A stretch of DNA of 58,225 bases from an uncultured Lachnospiraceae bacterium (lineage in GTDB: Bacteria > Bacillota > Clostridia > Lachnospirales > Lachnospiraceae), in the NCBI GenBank assembly GCA_910585825.1, contig CAJUEY010000016.1, positions 1-58,225 on the forward strand. Reading direction: 5' to 3'. Position 1 is the stretch's first letter, and each line of letters starts with the position of its first letter. The notes beneath the pieces are model-generated. The model was not told where the DNA came from. It was given only the letters and a program-made list of their open reading frames with translations, and searched no databases. A program made the translations under genes and the position numbers. Positions 8,730-19,100 of this stretch are shown here, piece by piece.

Positions 8730-8852
8730 CGCTGCTCTCCTTTATAAATATATATTTGTCGAAAAACATATTCCAGCATTAAAATTATAACCTATCAATT
8801 CATTTTTACAAGCGGTTTCTTTAAATTTCTTTCATTTAACCTGAAAATCCGG

Positions 8853-10247
8853 TTAAAAGAGCCGTGTTTTCTTCACCATTTGGATATATTCTCTGTTGTT
8901 TCTCGTTCTTGCAAACATATTTAAAACAGATTCTACCGCATCTTCTGATTTGGAGCCATTGAAGGCTTTTCGCATAATATCCACTGCCTCCTGTTCTTCA
9001 CGGTCCAAAAGCAGATCTTCCCGCCTGGTTCCGGATTTGACAATATCTATTGCCGGAAATACACGTTTCTCGGATAATTTGCGGTCTAATACCAGCTCCA
9101 TATTGCCGGTTCCTTTAAATTCTTCAAATACTACATCATCCATTTTACTTCCGGTATCCACCAAAGCAGTCGCCAGTATCGTGAGGCTGCCGCCTTCTCT
9201 CATATTTCTTGCCGCTCCGAAAAACCGTTTCGGCATGTGAAGAGCCGCCGGGTCCAAACCACCGGATAACGTTCTTCCACTGGGAGGAACCGTCAGGTTG
9301 TATGCCCTTGCCAAACGAGTAATGCTGTCTAACAGGATCATTACATCTTTGCGGTGCTCCACCAGACGTTTCGCGCGTTCAATCACCATTTCTGACACTC
9401 GTTTGTGATGTTCCGGAAGTTCATCAAAAGTAGAATAGATGACTTCTACGTTTTTCCCTTCAATCGCCTCTTTGATGTCCGTTACTTCCTCCGGCCGTTC
9501 GTCAATCAACAATATGATCAGATGCATATCCGGATTCCCTGCCGTTACTGCCTTGGCAATCTGTTTTAACAATGTCGTCTTACCCGCCTTCGGCTGAGAA
9601 ACAATCATACCTCTCTGCCCTTTTCCTATGGGGGAAACCAGATCTACGATCCGCATAGCCACAGACGCCCCCGTCCGCTCCAAACGAATTCTCTCATCCG
9701 GAAAAACAGGCGTCAGATCTTCAAAATTCTTCCTCCGCTGGGCAATACCGGGATGAAAACCGTTGATCGTATTGACATATAATAAAGCGCTGAATTTCTC
9801 CTGCTGTGTCTTAATTCGCGTGTTGCCGCTGATAATATCTCCTGTCTTTAAGTTAAATTTGCGAATCTGCGAAGGAGACACATAGACGTCTTTTTCTCCG
9901 GGAAGATAATTCTCACCCCGGATGAATCCATAGCCGTCCGGCATCACTTCCAGAATACCGTTTGCAGTGATTCCACTGTCCAATTCATCTCTGGTGGGCA
10001 CGCCCCCCGTATCCTGCTCCGCCGTTTTCCCTTCTGATTCATATTTTGTCTCTTCTTTTACCGCTTTTACTTCTTTTACTTCATTTGCCGCCTTTTCTTC
10101 CTGTTCTTTTTTCGCCTCTTTTTCATCTTCTGCAAGCATCAATTCCACCAGTCCGCTTTTTTTCAGACCGGACAAACCTTTTAATCCTCTCGCTTTTGCC
10201 AAATCTCTTAATACTGTCACCGACAGACTTTCATATTTTTCTCTCAT
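8853..10247 (-). CDS. rho: Transcription termination factor Rho
   Basis: 464 residues; AGGAGAT precedes the ATG at 10247. Domains: Rho_N helix bundle (about 1-40, TVLRDLAKARGLKG), an acidic/lysine-rich low-complexity insert (about 43-85), cold-shock-like RNA-binding domain (NGILEVMPDGYGFIRGENYL), then the RecA-like ATPase with Walker A SQPKAGKTTLLKQ, Walker B VMILLDSITRLARAYN, Q-loop/R-loop (FFGAARNMREGGSLTILATAL) and C-terminal GTRREDLLLDREE. It is the hexameric RNA-dependent ATPase that ends transcription of untranslated RNA. The charged insert between Rho_N and the RNA-binding domain is a common variable feature in Firmicutes. Confidence 0.96.
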   Translation of the reverse strand: MREKYESLSVTVLRDLAKARGLKGLSGLKKSGLVELMLAEDEKEAKKEQEEKAANEVKEVKAVKEETKYESEGKTAEQDTGGVPTRDELDSGITANGILEVMPDGYGFIRGENYLPGEKDVYVSPSQIRKFNLKTGDIISGNTRIKTQQEKFSALLYVNTINGFHPGIAQRRKNFEDLTPVFPDERIRLERTGASVAMRIVDLVSPIGKGQRGMIVSQPKAGKTTLLKQIAKAVTAGNPDMHLIILLIDERPEEVTDIKEAIEGKNVEVIYSTFDELPEHHKRVSEMVIERAKRLVEHRKDVMILLDSITRLARAYNLTVPPSGRTLSGGLDPAALHMPKRFFGAARNMREGGSLTILATALVDTGSKMDDVVFEEFKGTGNMELVLDRKLSEKRVFPAIDIVKSGTRREDLLLDREEQEAVDIMRKAFNGSKSEDAVESVLNMFARTRNNREYIQMVKKTRLF

Positions 10248-10378
10248 TCTCTACCTATCTCCTATTCACCTGTATACCCTTCTCATCTGGAATTTGTGTC
10301 TGATGCGACAAAGGATGGTCTATACCACTGATTTTCCTATTATACAACACCCTTTCAAAAATAGAAAGTCCCTTTTTC

Positions 10379-10407
10379 TTGATTTGTCACATTTTTAATG
10401 CTATGAT
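10379..10407 (+). promoter_or_regulatory. Promoter of the malic enzyme operon
   Basis: TTGATT at 10379-10384, 17-base spacer, TATGAT at 10402-10407; start codon 33 bases further on with AAAGGAG before it. Confidence 0.75.
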
Positions 10408-10439
10408 AAAAAAATCAGAGAATAAAGGAGCTACCAAAT

Positions 10440-11600
10440 ATGAATTACGGAGAAGAAGCACTCATCGCCCATAAAAAATGGAACGGCAAATTAGAAACCA
10501 TCTCAAAATCCCCTGTCAAAGACCGGGATGCACTCTCTATCGCCTATACTCCAGGCGTTGCAGAACCATGCAAAATCATTGCCGAAAACCCTGCCGAGGC
10601 TTATAACTATACCATAAAGGCCAATACCGTCGCCGTTGTTTCCGATGGCAGCGCAGTTCTCGGCCTTGGCAACATCGGACCTTACGCCGCCATGCCTGTT
10701 ATGGAAGGCAAATGCGTTCTCTTTAAAGAATTCGGCAATGTCAATGCCGTTCCCATCTGCCTGGATACTCAGGATACGGAAGAAATCATTCAAACAGTCA
10801 AAAATCTTGCCCCCGCTTTCGGCGGTATCAATCTGGAGGATATTTCCGCCCCCAGATGTTTTGAAATTGAAGAACGTTTAAAAGAAATGCTGGATATTCC
10901 TGTATTTCATGATGACCAGCACGGCACTGCCATTGTAGTTCTCGCCGGCATAATCAATGCATTAAAGATTACCGGCAAGAAAAAAGAAGACTGTAACGTA
11001 GTGGTAAACGGCGCCGGTTCTGCCGGTATCGCAATCACAAAACTGCTGCTGACTTATGGCTTTTTACATATCACCATGTGCGACAAAGAAGGCATCATCG
11101 GAAAAGATTATCCCGGTTTAAACTGGATGCAGAAGAAAATGACAGAAACGACCAATCTTTCCAACCAAAAAGGCTCTCTGGCAGATGCACTGAAAGGCGC
11201 CGATATTTTTGTAGGCGTTTCCGCGCCGAATATCGTAACTGCAGATATGGTCTCTTCTATGAATCCGGATGCCATTCTTTTCGCTATGGCCAATCCTGTG
11301 CCTGAAATTATGCCGGATACGGCAAAGGCTGCCGGAGCAAGGGTTGTAGGTACCGGCAGAAGTGATTTTCCGAACCAGGTAAATAACGTCATTGCATTTC
11401 CGGGTATTTTTAAAGGCGCATTAGAAAGCAGAGCCGTGCAGATTACAGAGGAGATGAAACTGGCTGCCGCCAAAGCCATTGCAAATCTGGTAAGCGACGA
11501 AGAATTGAACGAAGACTTTATCATGCCAGAGGCTTTTGATCCCCGTGTAGCGGATGTTGTCAGCAGCGCCATCAAAGAACTGGCTGTAGGAGGAAAATAA
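10440..11600 (+). CDS. NAD(P)-dependent malic enzyme (short bacterial type)
   Basis: 386 residues. It shows the catalytic Tyr region (SIAYTPGVAEPCK), the metal/substrate region (FGGINLEDISAPRCFEIE, then FHDDQHGTAIVVLAG) and the NAD-binding GAGSAGIAI Rossmann motif, ending with the FPGIFKGALE and DPRVADVVSSAI segments. It oxidatively decarboxylates malate to pyruvate, feeding the pyruvate node where PFOR (later in this window) acts. Length and motif order fit the short bacterial class without a phosphotransacetylase domain. First gene of a two-gene operon; the next ATG follows its stop codon directly. Confidence 0.93.
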   Translation: MNYGEEALIAHKKWNGKLETISKSPVKDRDALSIAYTPGVAEPCKIIAENPAEAYNYTIKANTVAVVSDGSAVLGLGNIGPYAAMPVMEGKCVLFKEFGNVNAVPICLDTQDTEEIIQTVKNLAPAFGGINLEDISAPRCFEIEERLKEMLDIPVFHDDQHGTAIVVLAGIINALKITGKKKEDCNVVVNGAGSAGIAITKLLLTYGFLHITMCDKEGIIGKDYPGLNWMQKKMTETTNLSNQKGSLADALKGADIFVGVSAPNIVTADMVSSMNPDAILFAMANPVPEIMPDTAKAAGARVVGTGRSDFPNQVNNVIAFPGIFKGALESRAVQITEEMKLAAAKAIANLVSDEELNEDFIMPEAFDPRVADVVSSAIKELAVGGK

Positions 11601-12116
11601 ATGGCCGATCCGAATACGATCTACAAAATGACAATGTTAGCCATGCTGGACAAAGTAGATTTTCCCCTATCCAACACACAGATTTCCAATTTTTTTCTGG
11701 GACAGGATTATACGGATTATTTTACCGTCCAGCAAGTGATCCATGAACTTTTAGATTCAGAACTGATTCGTTGTGAATCCACCCACAATAACACCCATTA
11801 TCACCTTACATCCCTCGGCCGGGAAACTTTAAAATTTTTTGAAGACAAAGTGACTCCCGCTATCAAAGCGGATATTGCTGCATTTTTTGAAAAAAATCAA
11901 ATGGAAATGAAAATAGAAAATTCTCTTGTTGCGGATTTTTATAAATCTACTTCCTCCGGCTACGATGTCCGCTGCCGGTTAAAGCAAAAAAATCTTTCCC
12001 TCATTGATTTGACCATTCACGTCGAAACAAAGGAACAGGCAGATGCGGTCTGTAAAAACTGGAAAAAACAAAGCGATGAAATTTATTCCTGCTTAATGGA
12101 TATTTTAATTCAATAA
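11601..12116 (+). CDS. DUF4364 winged-helix protein
   Basis: 171 residues. The ATG follows the malic enzyme TAA with no gap, and AGGAGG lies inside the end of the upstream gene, so translation is coupled. The N-terminal half is a winged helix-turn-helix (NTIYKMTMLAMLDKVDFPLSNTQISNFFLG, then a wing THNNTHYHLTSLGRETLKFF); the C-terminal half is an alpha/beta domain (VRCRLKQKNLSLIDLTIHVE). The pattern matches DUF4364, whose ligand and targets are unknown to me. It may regulate its own operon; no operator is evident. Confidence 0.85.
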   Translation: MADPNTIYKMTMLAMLDKVDFPLSNTQISNFFLGQDYTDYFTVQQVIHELLDSELIRCESTHNNTHYHLTSLGRETLKFFEDKVTPAIKADIAAFFEKNQMEMKIENSLVADFYKSTSSGYDVRCRLKQKNLSLIDLTIHVETKEQADAVCKNWKKQSDEIYSCLMDILIQ

Positions 12117-12120
12117 ACAA

Positions 12121-12159
12121 AAAACCTTACCGGCGTTCCATACGATCCGGTAAGGTTTT
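12121..12159. terminator. Bidirectional terminator
   Basis: Perfect 13-bp arms (12121-12133 and 12147-12159, core CCTTACCGG/CCGGTAAGG) with A and T runs on the outer sides. It serves both the plus-strand malic enzyme operon and the convergent mecA-like gene. Confidence 0.9.
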
Positions 12160-12163
12160 TCTG

Positions 12164-12856
12164 CTATAGCTTCTTCAATAATTCCAATGCATGTTCCTTA
12201 ATCACAATATCTGCATGTTCATCCAAAAACTTTCTCCGTACACTGTCTTTTTCAATAGACTTCGCATACTCCATAGACGCCGTCACAAATTCATAGACAT
12301 ATCCCCGCGTTGTATCATTAAGATCTGTCCACAGGAAATACTGCTGCTTTTGACCCAGATAATACAGGCGGCTTTTTGCCTTTCGCGTTTTGGGAAGAAC
12401 CTGGCAAAACCTCCTGACATCGGTCAGGGTGTCAAAGGTCAAAAGATAAGCATATCCTTCCCCATCGTCTTCCGCTGTTTCTTCGATTTCCTGTCCGCCC
12501 GCCTCCTTTAAAATATCATCTTTGACATCCGGCTGCTTAAGCCGCTGTTCTTTTCCTGAAGAGGTGCCGAACATATTCCGGATATGCTCTAAAATTTCAG
12601 CGCTGCTGACCTGATTCTCAGAAAATGTCAGCACAATCTCATCTTCAGACATGATCGCTGCCTGAATGGACATCATATTGCCGGTTGTTTTAAATCCCAC
12701 CTCATCTTCTGCGATCCGGATTAGTTTTTCTAAAAACTCTCTGGCATTTTGCGTATTGGAGAAAAAATCATCCAATTCAATGCCGTTTTGTTCCAGATCA
12801 TCCTGCGTCAAAGTACAGCGCAGTGATCCGTTATCCATTTTTTCAAACTTCATCAT
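12164..12856 (-). CDS. MecA-like ClpC adaptor protein
   Basis: 230 residues (two adjacent ATG codons; the first, at 12856, has AAGGA eight bases upstream). The N-terminal domain MKFEKMDNGSLRCTLTQDDLEQNGI with DFFSNTQNAREFLEKLI is the MecA substrate-binding fold; an acidic linker (about 100-130, EIEETAEDDGEG) leads to a C-terminal domain (AYLLTFDTLTDVRRFCQVLP ... SRLYYLGQKQQYFLWT) that in the family binds ClpC. MecA delivers proteins such as ComK to ClpCP in Bacillus; the targets here are unknown. The same fold is annotated as negative regulator of competence. Confidence 0.88.
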   Translation of the reverse strand: MMKFEKMDNGSLRCTLTQDDLEQNGIELDDFFSNTQNAREFLEKLIRIAEDEVGFKTTGNMMSIQAAIMSEDEIVLTFSENQVSSAEILEHIRNMFGTSSGKEQRLKQPDVKDDILKEAGGQEIEETAEDDGEGYAYLLTFDTLTDVRRFCQVLPKTRKAKSRLYYLGQKQQYFLWTDLNDTTRGYVYEFVTASMEYAKSIEKDSVRRKFLDEHADIVIKEHALELLKKL

Positions 12857-12886
12857 GCATCACATCCTTACGAATCCCCTCTATAC

Positions 12887-14539
12887 TTATTCCTGCATGG
12901 CTCCCATAAGCGCCGGTATCAGCTGTTTCTTCCGGGATACCACTCCTTTTAATAAATAGCCGTCTTCCTCTCTTTTGGCAGAAAATGCCCTGCCTATTAT
13001 TCCAGCTGCATCTTCTCCTGCACTGAGCAGTATTGTAGATTCCTCCAGAATATCTGTCAGCATTACAAATACCATATCTAATTTTCGTTCCTTTAAAACA
13101 CCGGAAAGAAAACCCTTCAGCTTCTCACGGACTGTATTCAGTTCTTCTTTGCTCATGGCGCTTAACTGTGCCACGCCAAACCTATAGTCACCGGCCGTAA
13201 ATGTCTTAAAATCCTGATATAAAATTTCTTCCGGAGGCTTGCGATTGAAATCGCTGCCCGCCTGAAACATATTTTTTGCAAGTATCTCAATATCAATCCC
13301 GGCAATATTCGCCAATTCTTCCGCAGCCGCCCTGTCAACAGCTGTACAGGTGGGTGAACGAAACATCAACGTATCTGAAATAATAGCTGCACATAAAATC
13401 CCTGCTGTTTGTTTTGGAATTTCAACATTGGATTCCCGGTACATCTGGAAAATAATAGTAGATGTACAGCCTAAGGGCTGATTTCGGAAAAACACCGGCG
13501 ACATCGTCTCTAAACTGCCCAGTCTGTGGTGATCGATAATCTCCAAAATCTCTGCTCCGCCAATTCCGTCTACTGCCTGTGTTTCTTCATTATGATCTAC
13601 TAAAATGATTTTCTTTTTCTGCGTATTTAGCAGGTATCTTCTGGACACCATGCCGACATAATTATTTTCTTCGTCTACAATCGGAAAATCCCGATGACGT
13701 ACTTTTGACATAACTTCTTTGACATCATCCACAAAATCTTCCAAATCAAATTGAATCAGATTGGCTTTCGTCATAAAATATTTGATCGGCATACTTTGAT
13801 TGATCAGACGCGCTGCTGTAAATGTATCATAAGGTGTTCCGATAATGACACAGTCTCTTCGGTTGGCAGCTTCAATTACTTCCCTGCTCACTGCCAATCC
13901 CATACAAACAACGAGACAGCTGGCATTATGCTCAATCGCCTTTAACTGTGAAGGCATATGGCCGCCCAGAATCACCAGATCATCTGGTTCCATATACTCC
14001 TCCATCCAATCCGGTCCGGAAATTTCCGCAATGACTCTCCCTTTCATGAAATAGGCATGTTCATTTCCGGCTAAAATATTCCCCTCTAATGTCTCTGCAA
14101 TATTCTTATATAAGGTTTTCGCTGTAGCAAGAATCCGATTGTCATAAACATCCATATAAGATGTTGCAATATCGCTAGTTACAATCAATCCACGGAGTCT
14201 GTTGTTTGAACCGACTACAGGAAGTGTAACCACATCTTCCATTTTCATCAGTTCCCATGCTCTCTTTAAAGAAATATGATCATTCACGCCTGCCGTCTGC
14301 CGGAACGAAATGTCTTTCATCTGCGCTCTGACATCTGTCACAAGCTCCGGCTCCTCCACCTGAAAATAGTCCAGAACATAGCGTGTTTCTTCATTGATAT
14401 TACCCGCTCTTTTCGCCTCGTGCCGGATACTGCTTATTTTATTTTTCAGGCCTGCATATGCAATTGCAGCACAGATTGAATCTGTATCCGGATTCTTGTG
14501 CCCTATGACCCAAACCTTTTTTTCCCGATCTAATCCCAC
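12887..14539 (-). CDS. CBS-domain manganese-dependent inorganic pyrophosphatase (DHH family)
   Basis: 550 residues with a GTG start at 14539 behind AGGAGAG. Catalytic DHH domain: GHKNPDTDSICAAIAYA (metal His and Asp ligands), later VDHNEETQAV and IIDHHRLGSLE, and the DHHA2 part near the end (SRKKQLIPAL). Inserted between are two CBS segments (around 70-125 and 250-300, e.g. VMSKVRHRDFPIVDEENNYVG) with a DRTGG domain between them (AGNEHAYFMKGRVIAEISGPDWM ... CVIIGTPYDTFTAARLINQ). Such CBS-PPases hydrolyse pyrophosphate and are tuned by adenine nucleotides. The length matches the CBS-DRTGG subtype. Confidence 0.92.
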   Translation of the reverse strand: MGLDREKKVWVIGHKNPDTDSICAAIAYAGLKNKISSIRHEAKRAGNINEETRYVLDYFQVEEPELVTDVRAQMKDISFRQTAGVNDHISLKRAWELMKMEDVVTLPVVGSNNRLRGLIVTSDIATSYMDVYDNRILATAKTLYKNIAETLEGNILAGNEHAYFMKGRVIAEISGPDWMEEYMEPDDLVILGGHMPSQLKAIEHNASCLVVCMGLAVSREVIEAANRRDCVIIGTPYDTFTAARLINQSMPIKYFMTKANLIQFDLEDFVDDVKEVMSKVRHRDFPIVDEENNYVGMVSRRYLLNTQKKKIILVDHNEETQAVDGIGGAEILEIIDHHRLGSLETMSPVFFRNQPLGCTSTIIFQMYRESNVEIPKQTAGILCAAIISDTLMFRSPTCTAVDRAAAEELANIAGIDIEILAKNMFQAGSDFNRKPPEEILYQDFKTFTAGDYRFGVAQLSAMSKEELNTVREKLKGFLSGVLKERKLDMVFVMLTDILEESTILLSAGEDAAGIIGRAFSAKREEDGYLLKGVVSRKKQLIPALMGAMQE

Positions 14540-14679
14540 GTATTCTCTCCTGTTCCTTTCCCGGCATCAGTATACAATTAACAGGACTGCCCCGCAAAGC
14601 TGTAATCATACTGCTTCTTGTGACACCCCAGGCCTACATAATAACTATATTCCAAATCTTTCCAAATGTTACCCCAATT

Positions 14680-15369
14680 TTACATAAATCCCATGATACG
14701 GGCAACAATGACTGCAAGTCCAACACAATTCAATACAGCAAATATAACAATAATCATTAAGAAGGTTTTAAAAGATGAAATTCTGGAAATACTTTCTTCC
14801 ATTCCATCCAGCTTTCTGTTGGACTCTTCTATCAGTGTCTGCACGTTGCGATAGCAATTTACATTTTCAGTATGTACTTTTTCACAGATTTCACTCTTCG
14901 TCTTTTCAAATTGTCCATTCAATCCGTTTACCGTTTCAGAAAGTTTTTCGCTATATTCCCGGATCAGATTCCGTACTTCTTCATGCTGTGCCGCACTGTT
15001 ATCTGCATTTTCAGCCAGACGATCTGTAAATGTCGCATTTAATTCATTTAACTTCTTATCTACTTTGCGGATCATTTCGTCAATCTGCTCTTTGACGCCT
15101 GCCACAACCCGGTCCGCCGCATCCTGGCGCTCTTCAATGATGCCTGTCAGCTCCTTTGCCTTGTCTTCCTTTTCCGCTACAATATCCTGAAGCTCCTGGA
15201 CTTTGTCCGCTTTTGAAGATAATAATTCCTGAAGCTGCTTTGCCTTTTCTCTGAATTCATCAATTTGATTTAATAAAAAATCTTCTTTTCCCACGTCTTT
15301 TTTTATCCTTTCTGTTTGATTTTTTCGGCGGCTTGTATATTCCTTTAATTTTTGCACTATTTCCTTCAT
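14680..15369 (-). CDS. Long coiled-coil protein with a C-terminal membrane anchor
   Basis: 229 residues; AGGAGG precedes the ATG at 15369. About 195 residues are predicted by eye to be nearly continuous charged heptad helix (KAKQLQELLSSKADKVQELQ, EEVRNLIREYSEKLSETVNG), followed by one hydrophobic segment (FLMIIVIFAVLNCVGLAVIVA) and a short tail, so it is probably a tail-anchored cytoplasmic rod. I do not recognise a named family. It is transcribed away from a second small coiled-coil gene at 15642, which may be meaningful. Confidence 0.7.
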   Translation of the reverse strand: MKEIVQKLKEYTSRRKNQTERIKKDVGKEDFLLNQIDEFREKAKQLQELLSSKADKVQELQDIVAEKEDKAKELTGIIEERQDAADRVVAGVKEQIDEMIRKVDKKLNELNATFTDRLAENADNSAAQHEEVRNLIREYSEKLSETVNGLNGQFEKTKSEICEKVHTENVNCYRNVQTLIEESNRKLDGMEESISRISSFKTFLMIIVIFAVLNCVGLAVIVARIMGFM

Positions 15370-15599
15370 AGTTCCTCCTATTGTCCGCCCTTGTAAATTG
15401 AAATCTGCTGTTCTATTTTATGATTGTAGCATTATCAGGAAACCTTGTAAAGAGGAAAACAATTTGAGAATTTTATGTCACGGTTTGTACAGTAAATCAC
15501 AAACCTGTGTGAACAACAGCAAAAAAATTTCACAAAAATTCAGACTGAAATTTTGGTTACATTTTTATTAGACTTTTCATAGATTTCCCAATTTATTTA

Positions 15600-15608
15600 T
15601 GCTATACT
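15600..15608 (+). promoter_or_regulatory. Extended -10 promoter of the small coiled-coil gene
   Basis: TG-C-TATACT at 15600-15608, 34 bases before the ATG at 15642. No good -35 box is needed for an extended -10 element. Confidence 0.6.
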
Positions 15609-15641
15609 ACATCCACACAACAAATATTGGAGGTTTCACAT

Positions 15642-15956
15642 ATGAATGAATCAGAAAAAATAGATTTAATTTTATCCGAACTGCGAAATATGAAGTCTGA
15701 TATGACAAATATGAAATCCGATATGCAGGATATGAAGTCCGATATGCAGAATTTGCATCATCGCATGACAAGTCTGGAACTTCACATTGAAAACATCACA
15801 GACAAAAACCTTCAGCTTTTAGCAGAAAATTTTATTACATTAACCCAAAAATTAAACCAGGCCATTCCGGCTGCAGATAAAAATCTTGCCTACGAAGTCA
15901 AAGTCAATTACCTGCTCAAAGAATTTGAAAAATTAAAAACATCCGTTGCTCAATGA
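15642..15956 (+). CDS. Small heptad-repeat protein, function unknown
   Basis: 104 residues. The start at 15642 is chosen because GGAGG lies 8 bases upstream. Residues about 14-34 contain three exact-period heptads (MKSDMTN, MKSDMQD, MKSDMQN), a Met-rich coiled-coil core, followed by further helix (LHHRMTSLELHIENITDK) and a C-terminal helix. Similar small proteins are common but unstudied; a multimeric rod is likely. The 21-bp repeats can expand or contract by slippage. Confidence 0.65.
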   Translation: MNESEKIDLILSELRNMKSDMTNMKSDMQDMKSDMQNLHHRMTSLELHIENITDKNLQLLAENFITLTQKLNQAIPAADKNLAYEVKVNYLLKEFEKLKTSVAQ

Positions 15957-16046
15957 AAGAATCAAATCGCATTATGGATTCCATCATCTCTGTCAGCATA
16001 TACCCTCGTTCGTTTCTGATAATACCATACAGCAAGGCGATATAAG

Positions 16047-16093
16047 AAAGGGTTATTACCCCTTGAAATTCTCCAATCGAATAATAACCCTTT
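16047..16093. terminator. Bidirectional terminator
   Basis: Perfect 12-bp arms AAAGGGTTATTA (16047-16058) and TAATAACCCTTT (16082-16093) followed by T residues; between the small coiled-coil gene and the convergent PFOR gene. Confidence 0.85.
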
Positions 16094-16168
16094 TTCAAAA
16101 TTTTTTTCCTTTATATCTGTAAATCTACACCGGACAGATTCTTTCCGAATTATAAACAGCGGAGATTT

Positions 16169-19100
16169 TTAAGCTTTGTCCTCTGCCAGCCCTTTCAATT
16201 TTTCATATTTCTTTTCCGCATCCATTTTCGCTTGTTCAAATAATTCTTTTGCCCGAACCGGATTACTGCGGGTCAGAGCATGAAACCGTACTTCTCCGTT
16301 TAAAAACTCATAAAAATCCCCTGTCGGTTCTTTGCTGTCCAGATTGAAGACCGGTTTTTTGATTGCACCGATTGCAGGCTGATACCGGAACAGATGATAA
16401 TAACCGGATTGTACCGCAAGTTTCTCTTCTTCCTGTGCCATTTGCATCCCGGATTTGATTCCTTGATTAATACAGGGCGCATAAGCCAGAATCAAAGAGG
16501 GTCCCGGATATGCCTCTGCCTCTGTAATGGCGCGGACACACTGATTATAATCGGCGCCCATGGAAATCTGCGCCACATAGACATAACCATAACTCATGGC
16601 AATCGCCGCCAAGTCTTTCTTTTTGATCTCTTTTCCTCCTGCCGCAAATTGGGCAATCGCTCCAAGCGGCGTGGATTTCGAGGCCTGCCCTCCGGTATTG
16701 GAATAAACTTCCGTATCAAACACAAGAACATTAATGTCTCTGCCGCTTGCCAGCACATGATCCAGACCGCCGAATCCAATATCATAGGCCCAGCCGTCAC
16801 CGCCAAAAATCCATTTGGATTTTTTGGAAAGGAATTGTTTCTTTTCCAAAATTTCTTCTGACAGCTCACAATTGCATTCCAGCAAATTTCCCACCAGATC
16901 TTCGGTGGCTTTCTGATTTTCCTTTCCGGAATCATAGGTCGAAAGCCATTTTCCTGCTGCTTCTTTCACTGCTGTTATTTTCGTTTTTAATGCTAGCTCC
17001 TCCACTTTACCCTGCAGGCTCTTTCGAATTGTCTCTTCACACAAAAGCATTCCATAACCGAATTCCGCCGCATCTTCAAATAGAGAATTCGACCAGGCGG
17101 GGCCGTGGCCTTTTGCATTAACCGTATAGGGTGTAGCCGGAGAAGAATTGCCCCAGATCGAGGAACATCCTGTCGCATTTGCGATATACATCCGGTCTCC
17201 GAATAACTGCGTCACCAGTTTTGCATAAGCTGTCTCTCCACAACCTGCACAGGCTCCATGGAACTCTAAAAGAGGCTGTTTAAACTGACTGCCTTTGACG
17301 CTGGAAGGATTAAACTGTTCCACCAGCTCTTCTTTCTCCTTCAGCGTTCTTCCATAATCAAAATACTGCTGTTTATCGTAATGATCTTCCGTCGGTTCCA
17401 TAACAAGCGCCTTTGTCTTTGCCGGACAGCAGGCTGCACAGGTTCCGCAGCCCGTACAATCCAACACAGATACTGTAATAGAAAACTGATAGTTTTCATT
17501 CTTTGGCATATCCTTACTGGCCATGCCTGCCGGAGCATCTTTCCGTTCGTTTCTGTCCATGACGACAGGGCGGATCACCGCATGAGGGCAGACGTAAGAG
17601 CAGATGTTGCATTCAATACAGTTTTCCGGTATCCAGTTTGGCACCCGGACTGCAATGTTTCTTTTTTCATAGGCTGCCGTACCGGAAGGCGTCGCTCCAC
17701 TGGCATAATCCATAAAACAGGAAACCGGAAGTTTGTTGCCTTCAAAGGCATTAATAGAACGCTGAATGTGGTTGACATAATCTGTCAGACATTCATTTCT
17801 TCCCTTGATTTCTTTACCGGATAAATTATCACTTTCACAATTTACCCACTCTGCAGGAATATCTACTTTCCGCGCTCCTTCCATTCCGGCATCAATAGCG
17901 GCACAGTTTTTTTCTACTACGTCGTCTCCTTTTTTGCCATAAGTTTTTTTCACCGCATCTTTTAGCAGCGTTACAATTTCTTTCTCCGGAAGTATTTTCG
18001 TCAATTTAAAAAATGCGGCCTGCAGAATCGTATTGATCCGGGTTGGTCCCATACCCGTTTCCATACCGATTTTTACACCATTGATCACATAAAACTGAAT
18101 ATTATTTTCTGCAATATACCGTTTTAACTGACCTGGAAGATGGCCTTCCAGCTCCTCCTGTTCCCAGGGACAATTCAAAAGAAAGGTTCCTCCGGGAATC
18201 AAATCCTGTACCATATTATATTTCCAGACATAAGAAGGATTGTGGCATGCCACAAAATTTGCCCGCTGTACCAGATATGTGGATTTGATTGGCTCCTTTC
18301 CAAACCGCAGATGGGAAACCGTAAGACCTCCGGATTTTTTAGAATCGTAGTCAAAATATGCCTGCGCATACAGATCTGTGTGATCGCCGATAATTTTAAT
18401 GGAGTTTTTGTTGGCGCCTACCGTTCCGTCTGCTCCCAGCCCCCAGAATTTGCAGCTGTATATATCTTCCTTCATATTGCCCGGTTCCATGGCATCCAGA
18501 GAAAGCCCCGTCACATCATCCCGTATTCCAATAGTGAACTCATCCTTGTCTTTATTTGCAAAAACAGCTACAATCTGCCCCGGTGTTGTATCCTTTGAAC
18601 TGATTCCATAGCGCCCCCTTACCACTTTTACGTTTTCATATTTATTACCAAACGGCATAGAGGCATCCCCATTCCCCTTTAATACAGAAACTACGTCCAG
18701 ATACAACGGTTCCCCCGGTGCTCCCGGCTCCTTTGTCCGATCCAGAACAGATATCTGTTTTACTGTATCCGGCAGACATCTTAAAAATCCTTCTGCCAAA
18801 AACGGTCGATAAAGCCGTACTTTAATCAAACCTACTTTGGAATTGGCTTCACCGGATGTATTTTTTGCAAGCAGGTAATCAATGGTTTCTTCTATTGTTT
18901 CACAGACAGAACCCATGGCAACAATCACATGCTCTGCATCCGGTGCACCGTAGTAATTAAACAAATGATAATCCGTTCCGATTTTTTCATTGATTTTCTG
19001 AAAATAAGACTCCACCAGCTTGGGGATCTGCTCATAGTGTTTGTTGGCTGCTTCTCTGATCTGGAAAAACGTATCCGGATTCTGGGCCTGCCCCCATTCA

